From contig OY759265.1 of NCBI GenBank assembly GCA_963662155.1, positions 10,365,693-10,429,692 on the forward strand: a stretch of 64,000 nucleotides of DNA, read 5' to 3'. This document shows positions 22,200 to 34,100 of this stretch, in pieces. This DNA is from Lamellibrachia columna. Lineage: Eukaryota > Annelida > Polychaeta > Sabellida > Siboglinidae. The notes under the pieces are model-generated. The model ran no database searches, had not been told where the DNA came from, and was given only the letters and a program-made list of their open reading frames with translations. Position 1 is the first letter of the stretch; every line of letters begins with the position of its first letter. The position numbers and the translations under genes were made by a program.

Positions 22200-25100
22200 G
22201 TATCTATAAATCGGCAGATGATAATAACATGCATAGCTGCATGGCCACATTTGTTCTATTGTTGTTGCAGTTATAGTGAAGTTCTGATGACTTTTGTTTG
22301 CTCTGCCTTTAGCTCTGGTGTTGGTAAGAGAAGACCACGTCCTTGATGATTTATTTCCCGGGGAGACGAGAGAGTTTATGAACAGAGGCATCATCCCCAT
22401 GACGGTGTGTCGTGATTACCTCGCACAGCGTCTTCAGAGGTATCCAGTAAGTATGACCATATTTAAGGGTCTCTATATGATTGGGGTGGTGTCTGGATCT
22501 GGTTGATTTGCCGTCATGGTGATATGACACCAAAAAGAATTTTGAAAATATACAGATTATCTAGACTTGTCTGCTTAAAAATTTTAAGTCATTTTTAAAT
22601 GTTTCCTGCAGGTTTTGGATGAACTGAGAGTATGTTTAGAGGGCAGTTAAAAGTACACAACCTGGAGCTGCGTATTTGGTTTTATTGCAGTGCAAGCGCG
22701 TGGTGAAATACAGCTATGAGTGCGATGGCTGGGATGCAGAGAGGAACAACCTGGTTGTGAAACTGGCCAAGACAGAGTTCGCTGACAAGGTAGGGGTCAG
22801 TCAACAATAGGGGTGGGGCGCATTTGATCACAGCTGATACAAAATCAAGTGACAAACAAAAAAACATGTCAAGAGAAACACATTGTTTGGAGTCATGCCA
22901 TGAGTAAAGGTGTAAATCAGTAGGTTCTTGGTGCCATCTAGCAGATTTCATTTGGCATAGATATATTTTTAAGCCTGACATATGCCGTCACATGGCTTCT
23001 GTAATGCACTGTATCACATGTTCTGTTGCTACGTAAATAAAACATAGTTATGCTCAATTTGCTGTCACAAATACAGATTTACTCAAACAAAAATCATTTC
23101 CAGCTACCTCAATGATGGATCAGGATGCAGAAGTACAAAAATATATATAATATGTCAGTGAGGTTCTTATTCTATTAATGGTCAGAATAGGTACAGTATA
23201 TTAAGAAAATGTTTAATATTTCAGACATCTATCAATTTGTTACGTACTTTATCTCCATGACAGATATTAGAATTTGTGAAAACAAGAATTGGGACTGACT
23301 TCTCTTCTGAGTATCGTTTGTCATGTGACAAATATGTGGAAATGCGGAAGGATCACACAAACTTTATGGAGCGGCAGAGTGCAAAAGTCAAAGGTCGCGA
23401 GAGTGTTCTAGCACAAGTAAGTGAATATGTTACATCGATCGTAATTCAATGGCAGACTGCTACACTTTCATGAAACCAAAAAGTGCTGACAAGTTATTTG
23501 TATGGGGCTATGAGCTTCCTGTGATTCTGTGCCATTTCCACAATTTGTATTGCTCCGTGGCCTTTGTATTGAGCCGTGCTAAATGCTTCTTCACATTATT
23601 TATCACCTAATAAGCTGTGTTGATAAAATTTCATGACCATCCTTTCTTCACACCTGCTGATCTTGAAAAAGGAAAAATAAAATATAGTTCACATAGATCA
23701 GGGCTTCAGTAGTCAAGTCGCCCATTCACCCGAGGCAACTTGAAAACTGTCAGGTGAATAAAAATCAGAAATAAAAATTTTACCGTCTTCAAAACACTCC
23801 AATTGCCGAGTGTTGCATCGTCTACAATGCTCAATGTACCGCCGCCATGTTACTTGTGTTGAAGAAGAAACGAGGCTGGCGCCACCTTGCAGAATTCTTA
23901 GAAGTAATTCATAGTGTGTGTTCTTGGCTGCAAGGAGGCACCACATTGCTGTCACTACAGACTGCTTTTGCCAGATTTTATTATATTCATTGAAGTGCCA
24001 AGATAATACTGAGAGAGAGCAAGGATTACATTCAACTCTAGTCAGGATGAAAAAAAAGTTTTACATGTATTTTCTAGATTTTTCTCGTTTTGTGGAGTTT
24101 CTTTTCCTAAAATGTTTTTATATTCAGTTGAGACTCTTTGGAATCAAAAGCAGACAAATAAAAAATGTTATGGTAAAAACAGTCGTTTTTTTGTATTATT
24201 GTGAGAATATGGTTGTGGACATGGATTGAGGAAGATTTACCAAAAAATTGAATGGAAGTACTCGGGCTACGGGGCTAGTGAAAATTCCTGCAGGCTAGTA
24301 GATTTCATAATCCACTAGTCCGGTGGGCTAGTAGAATTTTTTTTAATTCAACAGACCTTCACAGCAATTTCACTTAGGATTGTAGAATTGTGAACGTAAA
24401 GTCAAGGAAACCTTTTGTGAGTAAATCATTATCTATGTGAATGTAATCAACAAATCTTTATCGTGTCTTTTATGTTTTTTAAGCATCGAAGAAATTTTTG
24501 TAGCCACATTATATATTGAGATTGTATAAAGCTTTTTCATGCCTAAATTTTATTGATGCTCTTTCTATTTTCACATTTCTTACTGTGCAATGCTGCATCG
24601 TGTTGGTGTTTCCACCTGGGGCAGTGCTGCTTCGTGTTGGTGTGTCCACCTGGGGCAGTGCTGCTTCGTGTTGGTGTTTCCACCTGGGGCAGTGCTGCTT
24701 CGTGTTGGTGTTTCCACCTGGGGCAGTGCTGCTTCGTGTTGGTGTTTCCACCTGGGGCAGTGCTGCTTCATGTTGGTGTTTCCACCTGGGGCAGTGCTGC
24801 TTCGTGTTGGTGTGTCCACCTGGGGCAGTGCTGCTTCGTGTTGGTGTTTCCACCTGGGGCAGTGCTGCTTCGTGTTGGTGTGTCCACCTGGGGCAGTGCT
24901 GCTTCGTGTTGGTGTGTCCACCTGGGGCAGTGCTGCTTCGTGTTGGTGTGTCCACCTGGGGCAGTGCCTAACTTGCTTCCTTGTGATTATCATGAGGTTG
25001 TTGTTTGTAGATCGAGAACTACATCCGTGGTAGCAGTCGGGATGTGCCTCTGCTGGTGAAGGGTGGAGCTGGCTGTGGCAAGACAGCCATCATGGCAGCG

Positions 25101-28100
25101 GCTGCAGATTACCTCCAGCACAAGATTGGTGCTGGACAACTCACTGGGTACGGAAGCTGGCAGCTTCTTTGATTGACGCTATCCTTCACCGCTTGTTTCT
25201 GATCACTGAAGGGCTGAAAGGAACAATTATACTTTTTTCTGGGTGGCAAAAATCAGTAATATTAATTTATTCAAATTGTGATGCTTATTTATGAATTCAC
25301 AAAGATATGGACTATAAGCAGTGACTTTTTCTCATGACCAGCATAAAACATTTTGCATATAATCCTATCATTATTTAATGACAGTTTTCATGTCGCCCAA
25401 CCACGGGACAATACGGCTGACTTATGGATAGATAGATAACCAAATTTATATAACATACATAATGTGAGCAATATACCAATTGAGGTGGCTGGGGTGGCTG
25501 GGGTGGCTAGCGTGTCAATTGATTTTTTTCATTTATTTCTTCATAACATGCTAGGGTATACTAAACAAAACGTAGATACCACACACAATCACCCAGCACT
25601 AACGTCATATTTCGCCAATCCATCCTTTAAAAATGCAGTCCTTTTGGAAATCCCCTTGGGTTTCCGGAAAAGTTACAATGTTTCCATAATAACGTCCGCA
25701 TGTGCTACGATGTTTGAACCAGCTATATTCGTTCACTGTGAAAATGGAACACATCGTCTCGTTACTGCAATGCTAGTACACATCAGTATTATATCTACCT
25801 AACTAAAGCATGTACTTAAACCAGCAAATATCAACATTAACATAGTTTATCGTGCCTTTGACACTAACGGAAATGCCAACGCATATGTGATCTGGTGACC
25901 CCGTGGGATAACGGGCCAATCAAAATGACCGTAAACATGTGTTTGTTAGATGGCTGGCATAACTTGATACCGTAGACGAAAACACATTACAAGTACAGAT
26001 TCAAGGGCTGTTATGGTGGCGAATTAAGGGGACTTGTCAATATTACAAATGGCCATTATGTAATGTCAACAATACATAAAACGCCAGTGAAAAACTAAAT
26101 TTCAGCACAAAAACGCATTTGTTGAGATTGTGTTTTCATTAATAACCAGGAAATGATGTTTCAAATATTGTTTGAGAAAAACTACAACACTCATGATGTT
26201 GCAATTTTGCTTATGAACACGTCTTATGCGCACGCTACAGTACAGCAGTAAATTACGATTGGTGAAGGGTTTTTGTCAAAAATAGACTGCCACTTTAGGC
26301 TGTCATTCAACTTTTGCTTAATTCATTCACGGTGGTGTAGCAGACATAATTGGTTTATGTTAACCAAAATCTGCTGTAAAGTTATCAGTTACACTGTTCT
26401 ACTTATATGTATGTAATTTATTTCTTTGGGGATTTTCTCAAAATGATTAAAATAAATTTTTAGTGGCTATTTTTTTCACATTTACAAAAATGTTTTAAAA
26501 ACCTTGTAACATAACCAAGTAAATGATTTTTTTATGTGGTATATTATATAGCATTTCAACTACAATCTGTGAGGAAATGGTTCATTTATCTTAAAAACTT
26601 CTACTGAAACTAATCAATTCAAGACAAGCATATAATAGCCACCCGAGCTAACTTAAGCATGACTACATAATAGTAACTAGACACAGACTGAACAATGTGT
26701 AAATAGAATGTGACCTACAGTACGTGTGTTATACAGAACAATTGAAAATGTGGGAAATGCTGCAGAAAGACTACAATAACTATAACTAAGAATACAGTTA
26801 CTGGTAATATCTGGTATGTAGAACACCAGTGTTGTTTTGCAGAGCTGGAGACAGTAACAATTGGCACATCTTCTACCACTTTGTGGGGGCTGTGCCCCAC
26901 TCTACAGAGCTAGGGCCAATGTTGAAGAGACTCTTTAGGGAACTTGATGTAGAAGGTGTAAGTATGCAATACCGAGTCATCTTTCATGATATGACTGATA
27001 TTTGAAACTTGTAAGACATAACTGTATTATCAGCTGCATTGGTCTTATTAATCTGTGTTTAATTAATTAAAACAGCAATGGTTAACACCTCTATGCATGT
27101 TTCTGCCATTGTTATGGCAGTTGTACATGATTTTGGAGCAAAAAATTGTCACTGCCATGGCTTTGCACTACCAAAACTTGACTGGGCAGTGCAAGGAGTC
27201 ATAAGGCAGTGCAAGGAGTCATAAGGCAGTGCAAGGAGTCATAAGGCAGTGCAAGGAGTCATAAGCTCTTGCAGTATAAACTATATATCTATTCTATATT
27301 GAGTCTTGCATTATAGTATAAACTATATATAACTATTCTGTACTGACTGCCCAAATGTGTTTTAATGAACACATAAAAAAATATAATGTGGCCGTTATCT
27401 GTTTGTATACATGATATTTGAGTTATAGCATTCAAATTAAACACCCAACATTCAAATTAAACACCCAGCATTCAAATTAAACACCCAACATTTAAATTAA
27501 ACACCCAACTTTCAAATTAAACAATGGTCAAATTATGGCAAAATTGAGGTTCATTAAAACATGTCAAGATGTTAGAATAGATACAGTTGATACTATACTA
27601 TATTTTTACATCAGGTGTATTCTATTATAGGAGATTGTGTGCCAAGGTTTGCTGTATCTACTTGTCAAGGTCTGTTGCAATATGTTGGTGTTTCTAGGGG
27701 GTCATCTGGGAGGCAGACATGATGTCAACTGCTCAGAAATGCTGCGACCTGCTGTCTAGTGTTACAACGCGACCGGTTATCCTAATAGTGGATGGCATTG
27801 ACCAGGTCAGTGTCCTGATTGTTTCGTTGGTCAAATTTTTTAACACATCACTAGGCAGTGGACTGTGATACTCTCTATGTGCTCTGTTCTGTGGCATCTT
27901 GAAGAACCCTGTTGGTTTTCGTTATGCAAAATGTGACTTATGTTCCAAAAACACTTCTCATATTCATTTCTACTTATTTATATTAATTTAATTAATTTGC
28001 AACGTTCGAACAGCACTTAACATATTCAGTTGAATTTGTTTATATTAATTAATTTGCATGCATAAAATTTTTTAGACTGATGATCATTTAAACATACCAG

Positions 28101-31100
28101 CAGAATTTTGGTAATGTTTTCAAAGTTGTGTGCCCCTTATGATAGTGACAGTGGAGGGGGAGGGGGAATGCATTAGTGTAGTGGTTAAAACATCGGACTC
28201 TCAGTCGAGAACACTGGGATGGATTTGAATCCTCTTGCTTGGGCAATTTTGTTCACTCCACGTTGCCTCAGTTCACTAAGCTGTATAACTAGCAAGAGAC
28301 TGATGAATATTATGTGAACGAATTGAAGTCGAGTTGATGTTGGAATGAACAAGTCTGTCGGTTTGATCAGTCCTATTTACTGTGCTATAGAGGAACCTTT
28401 TATATACATCCACTGTTTCAGTTTGATGAAGAGCTTGCAGTCCAGATCATGAGTTGGGTGCCATGTAAATTGGCACCCCATGTCCGCTGCATCTTCTCCG
28501 TGGTGTCGGCGGAGTCGAGTCAGCATGAGGTGTTCATAGAGAGAGAGAGCAAACCGCAGATGTTAAACGTGCCCCCACTCGACTGGGCATGTAGACAGGT
28601 AGGATTCATAAATGTATATAATAAGATGCCATCTCAAAATATTGATGCAAGACACTGAAACCAGGAGCCATGGTGCTCGCTTCACTCTGGCCAACTTTGT
28701 GACTTGGGTCATATGGTGCCAGCTGTTTGACGAAGAAAGAAGCACTTGGCATCCAGAAGAAAGACACTGATATGTAGAGATCACTATTCCGGTGCTTCGT
28801 AACCAGGGCATGATACTTTGCAGATGATTGTTGAAGAGTTGCTGCATGATGGGAATCGTCTATCACAGAGGCAAATGAACAATTTGTTGTGCAAGCAGTG
28901 GTCAGAGAATCCCCTGTGGCTGAGTCTGGCCTGTGATGAGCTGGAGTGTGCCTGGGACGACAGAGAGGGACTGAGTCGGAGGATAGACACACTACCTGAC
29001 GACCTGCTTGAGTAAGTCTCATTGTGTTACTGATGATGATGATGATGATGATGATTTAGCAGAGCAGTCTGTTTTCAAATGGTTTGTCAACCAAGGTGTC
29101 TGCATCAAGCTTTTCAAGTGGTTGTTAAAACAGCAAATGTGTCTTAAATGTTTCTGTAGTTTGTTACAAACTGTCATCATAAAACAATATGTAATATGTA
29201 TTATTTTTGAGTTTTTCTATTCCTTGTTTAACATTGTTGCAAACTCTCCATGTGTATGTGGTTTGTTACAGAATCTTTGTGTTTCAGTGGTTTGTTACAA
29301 TGTCTCAAAGTGTCTGTAGTTTGTTACAAACTCTCAATGTGTCTAGTTTGTTACAAACTATATTTGTGTTTCAGTGGTTTGTAACAATGTGAATGTAGTT
29401 TGTTACAAACTCAATGTGTCTAGTTTGTTACAAGTTCTCAATGTGGCAGTTGTTTATTACAAACTCCCAAAATTTCTGTAGTTTGTTACAAACTCTCATT
29501 GTGTCTATCTGATTTGTTACAAACTCTCATTGTGTCTATCTGATTTGTTACAAACTCAATGTGTATGTAATTTGTGAAGAGTTTGGCTCTGGTTTGTTAC
29601 AATGTCTCAAAATGTCTGGTTTGTTACAATGTCTGTTGCAATGTCTCTATATGTTTCTGCTGTAGTTTGTTGGATGAAGTTCTGGAGCGGCTGGCTCAGG
29701 GCGTAGACTACCATCTGTTTGTGGCTATTCTCTGCCTACTCGTTGTCTCTGACAAGGGGCTTACACCACTTGTGCTGCTCAATATACTAAGTCATGGTGA
29801 AAATTCACCTCCATCACCATATGATGAAAAGGGTGAGGAATTTGTTTAGTAAATTCTCCATGTACAGCAAACATAGGTCAAGACACCACAGAATTTGATT
29901 GTATAATTTATGTTGTCTTGGATGTCTCCATTAATGAACTTGCTCGTTGGGGTTTCATTATTCATCATTGCTCGTGCCAGCTGTGGCTTAATATCAATAA
30001 AATATCCATACCTGATGGTTTTTTCAGGTTCTTCAGGTTCAGGTGTCAGTTTGCAAAGTAATCTTTCTTTGATTTCAGGAACCACTCTGACTCAATTTGA
30101 AATATATCTTTTGCTGCAGAATTTTATACAAAAAGCTTAATATTTTATACCTACCCAGTGTGACATAATGTGTACCGAATGAATAACATAAACTGTATCC
30201 ATGGCAACATGATAGATGAGACAGAAAGCTCTGAGAAGGAGCACCGGAGCCGAGGACGAGGCGCTGTGTCGGGGGATCAGTGGAGGCGAGTTTATTCCAC
30301 CCTTGAACGTTTCCTGCGCCCCACTCGAGACAGTCACGCTGAGCTCGTTGACTTCTACCACCCCGCACTGACCAGGGTGGTCAGACGGAAGTGAGTACAA
30401 CAGACGTCTTGCATATAGCATGAAATCTACCCAGGCATATTTTTGCACTGGTTAAAGATGGCTTTGCAATTCCTTTAGCTCAATGTGAATCAGGTTCATT
30501 GGTGTTTAAATCTGTAGTGTGGATAGGTCAAGTAATAACAAATAAATGTGAATCAGGTTCATTGATGTTTAAATGTGTAGTGTGGATAGGTCAAGTAATA
30601 ATAAATAAATGTGAATCAGGTTCATTGGTGTTTAAATCTGTAGTGTGAATATTTTAAGTAATAATAAATAAATATGCGTTTCTGTTAAAATCATTGGAAA
30701 AATTAACTATATAGATACGCTTGAACGCATACAAAGGAGAGCAACTAAAATGATTCCAGAACTGAGAGACCTTAGTTATGAAGAAGGCCTGAAAGAATGT
30801 GGTTTAACAACTCTAGAGACAAGGAGGTTAAGAGGAGATCAGATTGAAGTTTTTAATATATTGAATGGGTATGAAAATATTGATAGAAATATGTTTTTCT
30901 CACTCAAGAAGGATAGCAGAACTAGAGGACATGAGGTAAAATTAGTAAAGGATCAATGTAGATTGGACATCAGGAAGCACTCGTTCTCACAAAGGACAAT
31001 AAATGAATGGAACAAATTATCTACAGATTGTGTAATTGCTAGCAGCATGAATATGTTTAAAAACAAGGTTGACACATCTCAGGAGGGCGGGTTATAAGTA

Positions 31101-34100
31101 GATGAACATTGTTGGACTCTTGATAAGCCAATGGCTTCCTTGTCCACTTGCGATCTGGGCCTTTGGCTTGGATGGCAAATCTTGTTAAATCTTGTTAAAA
31201 TCTTGTGATCTTTGATGTGGCACTTTGTCAAAAGCTTTCTGAAAATCTAAGTAGATAATATCTACTGGCGATCCCACGTCTATCCACTTAGTGGTTTCTT
31301 CCAAAAAACATAACATATTTGTTAAGCATGACCTCGCTTTAAGGAATCCATGTTGAGATGAATTTAATAATTTATGCTTAACGAGGAAGTCCACCATTTG
31401 GTCTTTAATTAACCTTTCTAATAATTTACAAATCACTGACGTTAAACTCACTGGTCTGTAATTCTCTGACTTATTTCTCGAACCCTTTTTAAATAATGGT
31501 ATGATGTTTGCTTCTTTCCGTTCAAACGGAACAACTCCCTCTTTTAATGACAAGTTGAATACTCTTGCAAGTGGTATACTGATTTGTTCTACTGTTTCCA
31601 TTAGTAATTTTGGAAGAATCCCATCCACTCCCGGTGATTTATTATCCTTCATTGCCTTTATTTTCTTAGCTACCATTTCTGGAGTTACAACTAATGGTCC
31701 TAAATATCAGATTTAGCCTCCTGAAATTTAGCATCAGCAACTGGTAATGAACTAATATCTTCTTTGGTAAACACTGAACTGAAGTAACCATTTAGGTCTT
31801 CCGCCATTAAAAACCCCTGTGATATTATATTTCCAGCACTGTCTTCTAGAGGTCCAACCTTGTCTTGTTCGTTTTGTTTACTCCTGACATGATTTAACAA
31901 GATTGCCATCCCAAACAACAAGTTGCATAAAAACTCTTGCTGTAATTTTTTATGTTACATGCTAGTTTTTGCTCATAGCTTCTTTTAGATTGTCTGATTT
32001 CAGTTGTAGCTGCATTAAGTGCCTCTTTGTAATTTGCATAGTCTTCTTCCATATATATAAAATAATTCCCCTCCCCTTCTTCCTATTCGATCTTTCCTAA
32101 ACATTACGTATCCTGTCAGTCCTAATTCAACATCTGTTATGTCTATGTTGGCCCATGATTCAGTTATACCAATTATGTGAGGGTCAATATCTTCTACAAT
32201 AATGTTTAATTCATTTTTCTTATTTTCTTATTAATGCTCCTTGCATTTAAACATACGCATCTATAACCTGTTTCAGAGATGTTTTTCGGACGATTTGATA
32301 TTGATTTGTCTGTACTAGTGGCCTCTTGTTCTGCTTGAGACACCTCTAGGCACCCCCCCTGCACTTCTTGTTTAAACAATGTTTACTACCAAAAATATTT
32401 GTCATTGTACCCATGCCACCATCTACTGCTGCTGAAAGTTCGTCCGCAAATACTGCTGCTCCCTTTCCACTTAGATGAAGCCCATCCTTCATGTACATAT
32501 CAGCCCTCCCAACGAAACTTCCCCATAAATCCACAAATCCAACTTCCTCTTCCCTACATAGCTTCTGGACTAACATGTTAATTGTCAATCCTGTCTCCTT
32601 CGCTCCTGTCTCCCCCACTTCCCTCTCCTTCGCTCCTGTCTCCCCCACTCCCCTCTCCTTCACTCCGGTTGTTTTCTCTCCCGTTCCTTTCCTTCCCGTC
32701 TCCTTATGCCCTGACTCCCTACGACCTGTCACCTTCCCTCCTCTCAGCTTCCTCCCAGGCTGAGGTGAGCTCTCCCTAGCATCTCTTGTGTCTTTCCCCA
32801 CTTTATCATCTACTCTTCCCCCACCGGAACTACTGGCACAACCCCCCTGTTCTCTTTCCACCATTGCCACAACGAGTAGCCTCAGCTCTTCCAACTCCAC
32901 CTCTAGTTTCTTCATCTTCGTACATCCCCTACACTCAAAACTAAAACTATCTGCCTGGACCTCAGCCCAGGACTTCTCGCACCCAGACTTGACGAAGTCC
33001 ACCCAGTTACTGCAACTGCCACAAATTAAGTGCCTTGTGGCCTTTAACTGCCGTTTGCACGACTCCATCATACAATTTAGTTTTAATTAGTTTGCTACGT
33101 TAGCCTTGAATAAGGCTGTTTTTGTGTTCAAAAGAACACTTTAGGCTAATATACTTGCTAACTATGTCTTCTATTAAGCTCGCATGAGCAAAAAAAAAGC
33201 CTGTCACCTAGCGAATAGGGAGAACACCGTGTAACAAAACAACGAAATCCGTGTGTACTAATTTACGCTAAAATCCTGCTGTTAATTCCTTTTTACAGAA
33301 AACATTTACTACCACTATGTCAGATATTACCATATGTATGTAATTTAAGTAAATATATCTTATATATATATTAACCAATGTAAACGATAGTTTGATGCAC
33401 CAGTTGAATTCACGACCTGTAAACAAACTCCCTTTTATCACTCGTTGAGTTTGAATCCGGGAAAAAATACTACTTCTGTTAACAAAAACAGTTTCTTAAT
33501 ATATGTCTACAAGAAGTTTGTATATATATATTATACATGTATAATAGTAATACTTATTCTAACCAATATTCCAATGTTACTGACTATTCACTATGCTATC
33601 TCAATTTTCGAATGGTAAACAACCCTATTAACGCTCGCCGACTTCCCTGTCCCTGACAGAGTCCGAAACTAACTTACACTAAAATACTGCCTCTGACTAA
33701 TAATTAACAAAACCTGTTCCATTATATATGTCTACAATATGTTTATGTATAATATATATGCAATAGTAATACTTATTCTATTTGATATTCAACACTTTTC
33801 TATAAATTCTCTTCACCAATTTCAAATCGCTGCTGCACTAAGTCAAGATCCGTGTAAATATCGGGTAACTTCACGGCCTTATTGTTATATAGGGTAACTT
33901 GCAGTGTGAATACCCTGTGTTATAGTAAGCTGTATGTAGAGGCAGGCTACACATATTTATTCAATTTGTTTGGTGCTTGAATAAATTACAATGCATTATC
34001 TTTAGGGTGTCTGGTTCAGCTGAACCAAAATTAAGTTAAGAGTCTGTCCAAAGATTTTATCAAAAATAAAGCACTGGTGTTGACAGATACTTCAAGTGTT

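Larger units (their letters stand above)
25011..27805 (+). other. NACHT ATPase core exons 8-10
   Basis: Exon 8 (25011-25147) carries PLLVKGGAGCGKTAIMAAAA, the P-loop with lysine 284. Exon 9 (26843-26957) gives NNWHIFYHFVGAVPHSTE, the usual strand after the P-loop helix. Exon 10 (27698-27805) ends VILIVDGIDQ, the Walker B with the second acidic residue of the NACHT DGxD/E signature (D376, D379). The core is thus intact for nucleotide binding and hydrolysis. Phases are 2 then 0. Confidence 0.85.

Noticed and set aside
24509..25059. Long frames with repeated histidine/threonine- or cysteine/tryptophan-rich units
   Set aside because: The 34-bp minisatellite is open in all frames; one frame even runs into the P-loop exon region but out of phase with it.
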